This document shows, piece by piece, positions 51,932 to 60,609 of a stretch of DNA of 64,000 nt (position 1 is the first letter of the stretch; every line of letters starts with the position of its first letter). Origin of the DNA: Bryobacter aggregatus MPL3 (GTDB lineage Bacteria > Acidobacteriota > Terriglobia > Bryobacterales > Bryobacteraceae); NCBI RefSeq assembly GCF_000702445.1, contig NZ_JNIF01000003.1, forward strand, positions 3,968,001-4,032,000. Direction: 5' to 3'. Both the position numbers and the translations under genes were made by a program. The notes beneath the pieces were generated by a model that was not told the DNA's origin, made no database searches, and worked only from the letters and a program-made list of their open reading frames with translations.

Positions 51932-53641
51932 GTGCTCTCTCGCCGACTGCTCCTCCAAGCCTCCGCCGCCACCGCGGCGCTCTCTCAAGTCACCGTCAAC
52001 AAAGGAACGGTGACGAAAGCCCAGTTCACCGGCAGTAAGAATTATCCGGGCAATGTCCACGACTATTGGGTCTATGTGCCCGGCATTCCCGCGCCGCCGG
52101 GCGGCTATGCGTTGATGGTCTTTTTTGATGGGGCTGGTTTCATCAATGAGACGGGGCGTTTTAAGGCGGCCGAGGTGTTTGACCGCTTGATTGCCTCGGG
52201 CGAGATGCCTCCAACGGCCGGGCTCTTCTTGTCGCCTGGAGTGATGCCCCCCTTGTCTCCCGAGACGCAGGTGGGCCGCTACAATCGCTCCTACGAATAC
52301 GATGCGATGGGGGATCGCATGGCGAAGTTCCTGATCGACGAACTGATTCCGGAAGTCGGCAAGCAGCATAAGCTCACGAGCGATCCGAATTGGCGCGGCA
52401 TTGGCGGATCGAGCTCAGGCGCGATTGCCGCGTTCACGGTTGCCTGGAATCGGCCGGATGCCTTCCGCCGCGTGCTGTCCTATATCGGGTCCTATGTGAA
52501 TCTGCGCGGGGGCGCTGCTTATCCCAGTCTGCTGCGCCAGGTTGAGCCGAAGCCGTTGCGCGTCTTCCTGCAGGATGGGTCAGGGGATCAGAATATCTTT
52601 GCAGGGAACTGGTGGCAGGCGAATCTGGTGATGGCGAATTCGCTCGAGTATGCCGGTTACGATTTCAAGTTTGTGCAGGGCACGGATGGTCATAACTCGA
52701 ACCATTCTTCGAAGATCTTTGTCGAGTCTTTGCAGTGGCTATGGGCGGAGTGGAAGCAGCCGATTGTGGCCTCGAAGGGAAACCCGAAGAGTGAGCGGCA
52801 CTATGTCACGGAGTTCCTCGATCCGGCTCATGACTGGGAGGAGATCTCCTCCGGGCACAGCTACACGGAAGGCGCCGCAGCCGACAAGGATGGCAACGTC
52901 TACTTCAGCGATGCGCCAAACGACAAGATCCACAAGATCGACCACGCCAGCGGTAAGGTGACTCTGTTCAAGAGCCCGAGCGGTGGTGTGAACGGTTCGC
53001 TGTTTGGTCCCGATGGCCGGCTCTATGCCTGCCAGGCGAAGAAGCGGCAGATTATTGCGATCCGTCCCGACGGCAAAGAAGACGTGCTGGCGACCGATGT
53101 TGCGTCCAATGATCTGGTGGTGAACGCGAAGGGGGAAGTCTGGTGGACAGACCCGGCCAGCCATCGGATCTGGTACACGGATGGCAAGGGCAGCAAGAGG
53201 GTGGTGCACGAGGGCATCGAGTTCCCCAATGGCATCATGCTGTCGCCCGATCAGAGCCTGTTGCAGTGCGTCGATAAGCGCTCGCGCTGGATCTGGAACT
53301 TCCAGGTGCAGCCCGACGGTTCGCTCGCGCATGGAGAGCGGTTTTACTACCTCGAGACTTGGGATGAGGATTCGCAGTCGGGCGGCGACGGCATGACGAT
53401 CGACACCACCGGCCATCTCTATGTCGCCACGCGACTGGGGATTCAGGTGATGGACCCGCCGGGACGCGTCGTGGGCATCTTCAATTGCCCGCAAAATCTG
53501 CAGCCGTCGAATTGCTGCTTTGGCGGACCGAATTTCGATTATCTTTATACGACGAATCGGCAGAAGGTCTTCCGCCGCAAGTTGCGCCGGAAAGGGCTGA
53601 TTGCATCGACGGTGATCAAGCCGCCCATTCCGCGCCTCTAA
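51932..53641 (+). CDS. Exported esterase fused to an SMP-30/gluconolactonase-like beta-propeller
   Basis: The 569-residue protein starts (GTG) with a leader (MLSRRLLLQASAATAALS, with RR). Residues about 25-285 are an alpha/beta-hydrolase esterase of the enterochelin-esterase type: YWVYVPGIPAPPGGYALMVF, nucleophile Ser in IGGSSSGAIAAFT, Asp in FLQDGSGDQNIFAG and a late His in GTDGHNSNHS. Residues about 290-560 are a SMP-30-like propeller: YTEGAAADKDGNVYFSDAPN, FGPDGRLYACQAKKRQIIAI, WWTDPASHRIWY and GGDGMTIDTTGHLYVATRLG. Substrate is unknown; a sugar or aromatic ester followed by lactone hydrolysis would fit. It follows the permease gene by 5 bases. Confidence 0.85.
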   Translation: MLSRRLLLQASAATAALSQVTVNKGTVTKAQFTGSKNYPGNVHDYWVYVPGIPAPPGGYALMVFFDGAGFINETGRFKAAEVFDRLIASGEMPPTAGLFLSPGVMPPLSPETQVGRYNRSYEYDAMGDRMAKFLIDELIPEVGKQHKLTSDPNWRGIGGSSSGAIAAFTVAWNRPDAFRRVLSYIGSYVNLRGGAAYPSLLRQVEPKPLRVFLQDGSGDQNIFAGNWWQANLVMANSLEYAGYDFKFVQGTDGHNSNHSSKIFVESLQWLWAEWKQPIVASKGNPKSERHYVTEFLDPAHDWEEISSGHSYTEGAAADKDGNVYFSDAPNDKIHKIDHASGKVTLFKSPSGGVNGSLFGPDGRLYACQAKKRQIIAIRPDGKEDVLATDVASNDLVVNAKGEVWWTDPASHRIWYTDGKGSKRVVHEGIEFPNGIMLSPDQSLLQCVDKRSRWIWNFQVQPDGSLAHGERFYYLETWDEDSQSGGDGMTIDTTGHLYVATRLGIQVMDPPGRVVGIFNCPQNLQPSNCCFGGPNFDYLYTTNRQKVFRRKLRRKGLIASTVIKPPIPRL

Positions 53642-53644
53642 GGC

Positions 53645-54997
53645 TTAAGTGCCGGCGACGAGAGAGGCGAAGGCCCAGGTGACGACCGGGTTGGTGACAT
53701 CGCCGTGCTCGGAGACCAGCGCCTTGCCGTTGATCTTGGCGCTGCCGTCGAGGTTGTAGACCTTGCCGGCTTCAAAGGCGTAAGCCTCGCCGGGCTGTTT
53801 GAGCCCCAGGGCCGTCAACTCGATGGGACCAAGAATGCCGTTGCGGCCGATACCGCCGAAGGCGCTGGTTTGGTCTCCAAACTTTTTGGCGTTATTCAGG
53901 CTGGCGGCGGCCATCGTCGTATAGGCAAAGCCGACCACCGAATCGAACTCGGAGTGTGTGGCCAGAATCGGCCCCTTCACTACCTTCTTCTCGATGACGT
54001 CGCGGAAGAAGCCGCGCGGGTGCTTCACGCCGGAATCGCTGGTTCCTTGCTTGGCGAGTCCGAAATGGGAGTAAGCGGCTTGCAACAACATCAGGCTATC
54101 GATCTTCACCATCGGAGCGGTGCACAGGCTCTTGGCGCAGGCGGTCACCGCGCGGCCGCCGAGGCTGTGGCCCACCAGATGGATCTTCACGGCTGGTTTT
54201 GCTTCCTTGCACTTTCGCACTGCTGCCGCCATTCCATTCTCCCCGACCTTCCCACAGCGGTTGAACATAAAGAGAAAGGTGGTCAGATTCAAGAACTTCG
54301 GAACAAAACCGAAGGCATTGCCGAAGAAGGAAGCGGCTGCGCCGTTCTGCGTGGTGGCTGCCGCCAGGCTGGGGATGCCGGTTCCGCTGGACCCGGCTTT
54401 GGGCTTGGAGACGGCGATGGTTTCGCCCGCCACCAGGGAATCGCGAATCGTCTGCGCTTCCGCTTTCTCAAAAGCAGTCACAAATTCGTTCGAGTCTTGG
54501 ACGCCAATCTGCTGGAGCAACTCGAGCAGGTGCTGCACCAGCTTCAACTGGGCCGCCTCATCTTTGCGCGCGGCTTCGAGCAGCTTCGTCATCTGCGTGA
54601 TGCGCCGTTTGCCTGCCGCATCGAGCATGGGCTTCAACGCTTCGAGTCGAGCCGTCTCCTTGGCCATGCCGCTGGCGGAGAGCGCCTTGCCACCGCTATC
54701 GTTGGATTCGGGGAACACCATCGAGGGCCAAAAGACGCCTCCGACTGCAAACTTGCGAGCCAGCAACTGACCTGACACACCAGCCAGATCACTATTCTTT
54801 TTGAAGTTTTCCAGGAAGTTGGAATACAGCGTGCGCGCATCGTTTTCGTCATTGCGAAAGCCATGACAGATCAGAATCACATCGGTGGTTCCGGTGCTCT
54901 TGATGTGCTGCGCTAAGATCTCGATCCCGTTGCCTTTGAGATTGCCATCGCCGTCGCAGGCTAGCGCCTGGAAGTCAAAGCCTTTGATTTGCTCCAT
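53645..54997 (-). CDS. Cytosolic alpha/beta hydrolase (lipase-like)
   Basis: The 450-residue protein has an early oxyanion strand DVILICHGFRNDE (39-51) and nucleophile Ser278 in HLVGHSLGGRAV. A helical insertion of about 130 residues (110-240) lies between them. No leader is present, so it should stay in the cytosol. A hydrophobic stretch at about 222-246 (SFFGNAFGFVPKFLNLTTFL) may form a lid or membrane contact. It starts 14 bases after the stop of the leaderless subtilisin gene, so the two are co-translated. I do not recognise the family beyond the fold. Confidence 0.75.
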   Translation of the reverse strand: MEQIKGFDFQALACDGDGNLKGNGIEILAQHIKSTGTTDVILICHGFRNDENDARTLYSNFLENFKKNSDLAGVSGQLLARKFAVGGVFWPSMVFPESNDSGGKALSASGMAKETARLEALKPMLDAAGKRRITQMTKLLEAARKDEAAQLKLVQHLLELLQQIGVQDSNEFVTAFEKAEAQTIRDSLVAGETIAVSKPKAGSSGTGIPSLAAATTQNGAAASFFGNAFGFVPKFLNLTTFLFMFNRCGKVGENGMAAAVRKCKEAKPAVKIHLVGHSLGGRAVTACAKSLCTAPMVKIDSLMLLQAAYSHFGLAKQGTSDSGVKHPRGFFRDVIEKKVVKGPILATHSEFDSVVGFAYTTMAAASLNNAKKFGDQTSAFGGIGRNGILGPIELTALGLKQPGEAYAFEAGKVYNLDGSAKINGKALVSEHGDVTNPVVTWAFASLVAGT

Positions 54998-55011
54998 GTT
55001 GGTGATGCCCC

Positions 55012-56472
55012 TTAAATCGACTGTAGTGCTTTCAATAGGTCCAGCAAGCCGTGGCCCTGAAAGGAGCGGTCCCGATTCAGGTTGACTGCTGTTTGCAGGA
55101 ATAATTCTTTAACGTTTTCCGGTTTGCCGATAAACTCCCGCCGCACGGAGAGGAAGGCGGCAATCGCCCCCGAGACGTGGGGAGCGGCCATGCTGGTGCC
55201 GCTTTGGTCCAGGTAGAGGACCTTCTGCTTTTTGCCGAGTTTCGCGGCGTAGCCCTCCCGGAAGGAGCCCGCCGCGCAAGAGACGATCTTTTCCCCAGGG
55301 GCAACCAGATCTGGCTTGCAGCGGCCATCGCCAGTGGGTCCACGGGAGGAGAAGAAGGAAACGCCGTAGGTGTGAGGCATGTCGCGATGGGTGGCGCCCA
55401 CCGTAATGGCCAACTCGGCATTGCCCGGATCGTTAATGCTCAGCGCCCGGTAGCCGAGCTCATTGGTGCCAGCCGTTGTCAGACCCAGCGCGGAGAAGCC
55501 GCTATTGCCTGCGGCTACAACCACTACCACCCCGGCTTTCACCAAACGGTTGACCTCGACACAGAGCGGACTTTGCCCGCATCCGAACCAGCGGGGATTG
55601 AACTCGTAGCCCACACTCAGATTGACTCCGTGGATGCGCAGACGGCGGCCGTACTGATTTGTCTTCTGGATGAACTCGATGGCTAACAGAACTTCGCTGG
55701 TTTTTCCTACGCCTTCGCGATCGAGGATCTTGAGACTTACCAAGCGAGTCTGCGGCGCGATGCCGCTGATGCCCGTGAGCTTTTCGAGATGTACCTCGGT
55801 ATCATCCGAACCCTCCACCATCGACTCGACGGCGACAACCGCTTCCGGCTCTTTCGGCGTATAGGAACCCGAGATGATTCCCGCAACGTGGGTACCGTGG
55901 CCAAACTCGTCGGTGTAGTGATCACGGTCGGCGAGGAAGTCGCTCGATAACTTGCGTTCGACGGGGCCGATGACATCTTTGAAGTGGGGGTGAGTTCCAT
56001 CGATGCCGGAATCGAGAACGGCGAAGGTGATGTCTCCTCCCAGGGCGCGGAAGGATTGGTGCGCTGCGTCTGCCTTCACTGTCGCGATGGATTTGGTGAC
56101 ACAGGCGTGAATTGCCGGATCTTCCCAGATCCGGTAGATGGGGCTTGCCCAACGCTGATTCGCCTGGGTCAGATAGGCCGCATAATCCTTGGCCAGTTGC
56201 AGGATTTGTTCGCCGGTCAGATTGGCAAAGACATAGGAGGGGTGGCTGCCGTTTGCCTTCGGGTCAAAGTCTCGCAGCACGCCCAGCACTTGCTCGCGTG
56301 CTGCATCGATTCCGTCGGGGTACTGCTCATTCAGCGCAACGATGATATTGTGGCGCTTCTTGGTTTCCTTTTTGACATTGGAAAGCAGGGGCTCCGTAAT
56401 CACGGCCCTCATCAGGTCGCGATTCAACTGTTCGCGCTGGTGGGTGATGCTCGGCTTCTTCGAATTCGGCAT
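55012..56472 (-). CDS. Leaderless subtilisin-like S8 serine protease
   Basis: The 486-residue protein has no signal peptide. Residues 40-100 look like an I9-type inhibitory propeptide (HNIIVALNEQYPDGIDAARE...SHPSYVFANLTGEQILQLAK). The S8 domain holds D154 in VLDSGIDGTH, H192 in GHGTHVAGII, oxyanion N323 in AAGNSG and S427 in SGTSMAAPHV. An intracellular protease with an attached inhibitor domain suggests controlled activation. It is followed by an alpha/beta hydrolase gene 14 bases later and preceded by two ferredoxin genes. Confidence 0.9.
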   Translation of the reverse strand: MPNSKKPSITHQREQLNRDLMRAVITEPLLSNVKKETKKRHNIIVALNEQYPDGIDAAREQVLGVLRDFDPKANGSHPSYVFANLTGEQILQLAKDYAAYLTQANQRWASPIYRIWEDPAIHACVTKSIATVKADAAHQSFRALGGDITFAVLDSGIDGTHPHFKDVIGPVERKLSSDFLADRDHYTDEFGHGTHVAGIISGSYTPKEPEAVVAVESMVEGSDDTEVHLEKLTGISGIAPQTRLVSLKILDREGVGKTSEVLLAIEFIQKTNQYGRRLRIHGVNLSVGYEFNPRWFGCGQSPLCVEVNRLVKAGVVVVVAAGNSGFSALGLTTAGTNELGYRALSINDPGNAELAITVGATHRDMPHTYGVSFFSSRGPTGDGRCKPDLVAPGEKIVSCAAGSFREGYAAKLGKKQKVLYLDQSGTSMAAPHVSGAIAAFLSVRREFIGKPENVKELFLQTAVNLNRDRSFQGHGLLDLLKALQSI

Positions 56473-56510
56473 TCTGTAGCTGGGGTCCGGCTACAAGAAT
56501 ACACAGCTGT

Positions 56511-56900
56511 CTACTTTTTCGGAAGAGGAATCGCATCGCCGAGGTTGATCGAGCCGCCGCCTTCGGAGACGTAGTTACGATTCCAACTTGGGATCTCAAA
56601 TTCCACGTCACCCGTCACAACGCACTGGCAACCGAGGCGGGAGTGGAGCGTGAGGCCAGGAGCGAGGTCGAGCTTGTCCTGTTCGTCGTCTTCCATCTCG
56701 GAAAGATTGTCGTCGCCGCTCTTGATGATGACGTGGCAGGTGGTGCAGGCGCAGCTTCCGCCGCAAGCGTGCTCAATGTGAAAGCCGAAGTGCTCGGCCA
56801 GGTCAAGGAGGCTGAGCGGTTTCCCGTGGCCTCCATATGGCACCTCTTCAGGCTTGAATTCGTACGTTGATCCGTCGTTCAGAAGAGTAATTTTCGGCAT
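56511..56900 (-). CDS. 2Fe-2S ferredoxin (adrenodoxin/IscFdx-like), copy 1
   Basis: The 129-residue protein carries the 2Fe-2S ligands in C-x5-C-x2-C (CGGSCACTTC) with the last Cys in RLGCQCV, the adrenodoxin/Fdx pattern. N-terminal MPKITLLNDGSTYEFKPEE and GKPLSLLDLAEHFGFHIEHA are shared with copy 2 downstream. A C-terminal extension of about 25 residues (NRNYVSEGGGSINLGDAI) is absent from copy 2. Probably an electron carrier for Fe-S assembly or a flavo-/cytochrome system. Confidence 0.93.
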   Translation of the reverse strand: MPKITLLNDGSTYEFKPEEVPYGGHGKPLSLLDLAEHFGFHIEHACGGSCACTTCHVIIKSGDDNLSEMEDDEQDKLDLAPGLTLHSRLGCQCVVTGDVEFEIPSWNRNYVSEGGGSINLGDAIPLPKK

Positions 56901-56938
56901 GAGAAGGCTAAAAGCCTAGTATAGCGTTGCGATCCCGC

Positions 56939-57256
56939 TTAGCTTGGAATCTCGAACTCAACATCGCCCGAAATAACGCATTGGCAGCCCAGGCGCGAAT
57001 CGGGAGTGAGTCCGTCGGCCATGCCCAGGGTGTCCTGTTCAGTCAGATCGATCTCTGAGCAATTCTCGGCGCCCTTGCGGATGATGATGTGGCAAGTGGT
57101 GCAGGCGCAGTTGCCGCCGCAATCGTGATTGAGCGGAATGTCGAAGTGCATGGACAGATCGAGGATGCTCAGCGGCTTGCCGTGGCGGCCATAAGGCACG
57201 TCTGCGGGGTTGAACTCATAGGTGGAGCCATCGTTGGCGAGTGTGATTTTCGGCAT
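56939..57256 (-). CDS. 2Fe-2S ferredoxin (adrenodoxin/IscFdx-like), copy 2
   Basis: The 105-residue protein is a close paralogue of copy 1 without its C-terminal tail: MPKITLANDGSTYEFNPADV, GKPLSILDLSMHFDIPLNHD, ligand cluster CGGNCACTTC and RLGCQCV. It is first in the run: copy 2, copy 1, S8 protease, hydrolase, with gaps of 38, 38 and 14 bases. Tandem copies with different tails suggest different partners. Confidence 0.93.
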   Translation of the reverse strand: MPKITLANDGSTYEFNPADVPYGRHGKPLSILDLSMHFDIPLNHDCGGNCACTTCHIIIRKGAENCSEIDLTEQDTLGMADGLTPDSRLGCQCVISGDVEFEIPS

Positions 57257-57302
57257 CGGAAAAGACTAGGCTATCAGGAACGCATTGCTATCATCGTAGA
57301 CA

Positions 57303-59240
57303 GTGTTTTATAGCCTCGAACGCTCAATTTCACGGGCCGTTTCTCAATACCTTCTGCGCCAGTTTGAAGTCGAAATTCCTGTTGTGGCCGAGCAGCCGAA
57401 GCAGACGAGTTTCGGTGAAGTCGCGCTGCCCGTCGCCTTTCAGCTGGCCCGCCAGTTGAAGAAAGCGCCCAAGGCCATCGCCGAGCAGTTGGCGACGGAC
57501 CTGAGTGGCCAGATCGAAGGAGTGGCCGCACTCGAGGTGGCCAATGGCTATCTCAACGTGCGTTTCGACCGTGGTTGGTATGCGCGCCAGATTCTGACCG
57601 GGCACGATCAGGACACGCAGGAGTTCTCCACCGCGAAAACGATTGTCGAGCACACCAACATCAACCCGAACAAAGCGGCGCACATCGGGCATCTACGCAA
57701 CGCGATCCTCGGCGACACCTTTGTCCGCATGATGAAAGCGATGGGCACGCGCGTTGAGGTGCAGAACTACATCGACAACACCGGCGTGCAGGTGGCCGAC
57801 GTTGTGGCAGCCTTCCATTTTCTTGAGAAGAAGAGCGCCGCCGAGGTTCTGGAGCTCACCCGCCAGCCTCGCTTCGACTATCTGTGCTGGGATCTTTATG
57901 CGAAGATCTCGCAGCTCGAAGACGGTAAGCAGTGGCGTGCCGAGACGCTGCACGAGATTGAAGCAGGCGTTGGGCCGCTCTCCGATATGGGGCATGTGGT
58001 CGCCGACGCGATTGTGGAGTGTCACCTCAATACGATGCTGCGCCTGGGCATTGAATACGACGTGCTGCCGCGTGAAAGCGAGATTCTGCACCTCAAGTTC
58101 TGGTCGAATTGTTTCGAGCAACTCAAAGAGAAAAAAGCCATTTATCTTGAGACAGAAGGTAAGAACAAGGGCTGCTGGGTGATGCCTGGTTCGGCGTTCC
58201 GCGAGAACGCAGGCGAGGAAGATTCGAAGGTCATTGTCCGCTCGAACGGCATTGTGACCTATGTCGGCAAGGACATCGCCTATCAGCTCTGGAAGTTCGG
58301 TCTGCTGGGCAAGGACTTCTACTATCGCGAATCGCGCACCTATCCGAGCGGCCATCGCTGCTATGTGTCGCAGTCGACGCCCGAGGGCGCCGAGCCGGTG
58401 CAGTTTGGGGCAGGCAGCAGCGTTTATAACGTGATCGATTCGCGGCAGAGCTATCTGCAGGATGTCGTGGCGGCGGGCTTGCGCGCCCTTGGCTACAACG
58501 AGCAGGCCGATCGCTCGATCCACTTCAGCTATGAGATGGTGGCGCTGAGCCCGCGCACTTGCACCGAGCTTGGCATTGAGCTGAGCGAGGAAGATGCGGC
58601 TCGTGCTTATGTTGAGGTTAGTGGCCGTAAAGGCTTGGGTGTAAAGGCAGATGACCTGATCGATACTCTCACGGAACGGGCTCGTGCTGAGGTGGATTCG
58701 CGGCACGCCGAGAAGCCGGAGGCAAGCCGCGCGATTGTCGCCCACCAGATCGCCGTCTGTGCGCTGCGCTACTTCATGCTGAAGTTTACGCGCACCACCG
58801 TGATTGCCTTTGATCTCCAGGAAGCGCTTAGCTTCACGGGCGAGACCGGCCCCTATGTGCAGTATGCCGCTGTGCGTGCGAGCAAGATTCTGGGCAAGAT
58901 TGCCGAACGTGGCGAGACGATGCCGGACTTCCGCGCCGTCCTCAGCCGCGAAGTGTTCGCGCGTGTTCTGGAGAACGAAGATCTGTGGCAATTGCTGCTC
59001 GATATCTCGCGTCTCGACGTGGTGCTGCGCAGCGCCGTACAGAGCGGCGAGCCTGCCTCGCTGGCCAAGTACGCCTATCAGTTGGCCCAAGCCTTCAGCC
59101 GCTTCTACGCGGACTTCCGGGTTCTGGACGAAACCGACGAGGCGCGCCGAACCGTTTTGTTGTGGATGACCAAGTACTTCGCGGCACAACTTGAGAAAAC
59201 ACTTGCGACGCTGGGCATTCCGGTTCCGGAGTACATGTGA
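57303..59240 (+). CDS. argS: Arginine-tRNA ligase
   Basis: Charges tRNA-Arg with arginine; class I synthetase of 645 residues. The N-terminal Arg-S additional domain (1-100) precedes the HIGH-type motif in NPNKAAHIGHLRNAILGD. The arginine-binding block VEVQNYIDNTGVQVADVV and the C-terminal DALR anticodon-binding domain (QYAAVRASKI, YAYQLAQAFSRFYADFRVLD) follow. A KMSKS loop is not evident where expected; many ArgS lack it. The gene begins with GTG and overlaps trpC by four bases. Confidence 0.96.
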   Translation: MFYSLERSISRAVSQYLLRQFEVEIPVVAEQPKQTSFGEVALPVAFQLARQLKKAPKAIAEQLATDLSGQIEGVAALEVANGYLNVRFDRGWYARQILTGHDQDTQEFSTAKTIVEHTNINPNKAAHIGHLRNAILGDTFVRMMKAMGTRVEVQNYIDNTGVQVADVVAAFHFLEKKSAAEVLELTRQPRFDYLCWDLYAKISQLEDGKQWRAETLHEIEAGVGPLSDMGHVVADAIVECHLNTMLRLGIEYDVLPRESEILHLKFWSNCFEQLKEKKAIYLETEGKNKGCWVMPGSAFRENAGEEDSKVIVRSNGIVTYVGKDIAYQLWKFGLLGKDFYYRESRTYPSGHRCYVSQSTPEGAEPVQFGAGSSVYNVIDSRQSYLQDVVAAGLRALGYNEQADRSIHFSYEMVALSPRTCTELGIELSEEDAARAYVEVSGRKGLGVKADDLIDTLTERARAEVDSRHAEKPEASRAIVAHQIAVCALRYFMLKFTRTTVIAFDLQEALSFTGETGPYVQYAAVRASKILGKIAERGETMPDFRAVLSREVFARVLENEDLWQLLLDISRLDVVLRSAVQSGEPASLAKYAYQLAQAFSRFYADFRVLDETDEARRTVLLWMTKYFAAQLEKTLATLGIPVPEYM

Positions 59241-60019
59241 GCGTCCCCGACATTCTGGCGAAGATTGTTGATCGCAAAAAGCAGGAGCTGGTGGTCACTC
59301 GCGCGCAGTTGGTGCAACTGGAGGCGCGTGCCGCGGACAACGTCGGCAAGCAGCGAGGCTTTGGCGCCAATCTGCGCCGCAATGCCGGCACTGCCGTGAT
59401 TGCTGAAGTGAAGAAGGCTTCCCCTTCGCGCGGTCTGCTTCGCGAGAGTTTCGATCCGCCGCAGATTGCTCGCGATTATGAGGCCGGCGGTGCTAGCGCG
59501 ATCAGCGTGCTGACCGATCGCGACTTCTTCCAGGGCAGCCTGGAGGATCTGGCCGCGGCACGCAATGCGGTGAAGCTGCCTGTCTTGCGCAAAGACTTTA
59601 CGCTTGAGGAGACGCAGATTGTCGAAGCCGCAGCCTGGGGCGCGGATGCGATTCTTCTGATCGCCGCCTTGCTCGATGCCGCATCGCTGCGCCGCTTGCG
59701 CGAGTTTGCCGAAAGCCTCGGCCTCGATGCGCTGGTGGAGGTGCATGATGCACAGGAACTGGAACAGACCATCGACAGCGGCGCGACGATCATTGGCGTG
59801 AACAACCGGAATCTACGGACTTTTACGGTGACGCTCGAGACATCACTCGCTCTGGCGAGCCAGATGCCGCAGAACGCCTTGAAGGTGAGCGAGAGTGGCA
59901 TCTTCACCCGCGCCCACATTGAGACGCTGCGCGAGGCAGGCTACGCGGCTTTCCTCATTGGAGAGAGCCTCATGAAGTCCGGTGATGCCAGCGCCGCGCT
60001 GACGGAACTGACGGCATGA
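59237..60019 (+). CDS. trpC: Indole-3-glycerol-phosphate synthase
   Basis: Fourth step of tryptophan synthesis: ring closure of CdRP to indole-3-glycerol phosphate. The 260-residue TIM barrel has IAEVKKASPSRGLLRESFDP, LRKDFTLEETQIVEAAAWGA (catalytic Lys), GVNNRNLRTFTVTLET and the phosphate site KVSESGIFTRAHIETLREAG. Starts with GTG overlapping the argS stop and ends with ATGA overlap into trpF. Confidence 0.96.
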   Translation: MSVPDILAKIVDRKKQELVVTRAQLVQLEARAADNVGKQRGFGANLRRNAGTAVIAEVKKASPSRGLLRESFDPPQIARDYEAGGASAISVLTDRDFFQGSLEDLAAARNAVKLPVLRKDFTLEETQIVEAAAWGADAILLIAALLDAASLRRLREFAESLGLDALVEVHDAQELEQTIDSGATIIGVNNRNLRTFTVTLETSLALASQMPQNALKVSESGIFTRAHIETLREAGYAAFLIGESLMKSGDASAALTELTA

Positions 60020-60609
60020 TCGTCAAAGTGTGTGGCATTACGACCGCGATGGACGCGCTGACCGCGCTTGACGCCGGAGCCGACGCGATCGGCTTCAACT
60101 TCTGGGCAGGCAGTTCGCGCTACGTCAAGGACACTGCGTTTCTGAAAGAACTGCCGGATGACTTCTGGCGTGTTGGCCTTTTTGTGCATGAAGATCCGCA
60201 GCGTGTGCTGGATCTGATGGCAGAACATCGACTTGACGTCGCGCAGTTGCATAAGATGGACGCGATTGCCGGGATTCGCGTTTGGAAGGCGATCTCTGTC
60301 GATGGCGTATTAAGCCAGGAACGGATCGATCAGGAGCAAGCCGAGGCCGTGGTGCTGGATACTCCGGCAGGCGCGCTCGAAGGTGGTACGGGGCGTAGTT
60401 TCGATTGGGAACTTGCCGCTGGCCTCAAGGGCAAGATTGTCCTTGCCGGTGGCCTTGATGCCGAAAATGTTGGTCTGGCGATCCAGCGCCTGCGGCCTTG
60501 GGGTGTGGATGCCTGCTCGCGACTCGAATCCGAACCGGGCAAAAAAGATCGTGCGAAGATGCGCGCCTTTATCGAGGCGGCGCGAAAGGAGTTCGACGCA
60601 GTATGTTAA
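60016..60609 (+). CDS. trpF: N-(5'-phosphoribosyl)anthranilate isomerase
   Basis: Third step of tryptophan synthesis. The 197-residue barrel has the catalytic Cys in [25 protein letters not shown], the catalytic Asp region [20 protein letters not shown] and the phosphate site [18 protein letters not shown]. The usual LHG-E block is shortened to [12 protein letters not shown], making this enzyme at the small end of the family. Ends 7 bases into trpB. Confidence 0.94.
   Translation: MIVKVCGITTAMDALTALDAGADAIGFNFWAGSSRYVKDTAFLKELPDDFWRVGLFVHEDPQRVLDLMAEHRLDVAQLHKMDAIAGIRVWKAISVDGVLSQERIDQEQAEAVVLDTPAGALEGGTGRSFDWELAAGLKGKIVLAGGLDAENVGLAIQRLRPWGVDACSRLESEPGKKDRAKMRAFIEAARKEFDAVC

Noticed and set aside
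57693-59189. A 498-residue minus-strand reading opposite argS
   Set aside because: Antisense to an unambiguous arginyl-tRNA synthetase; no family pattern of its own.
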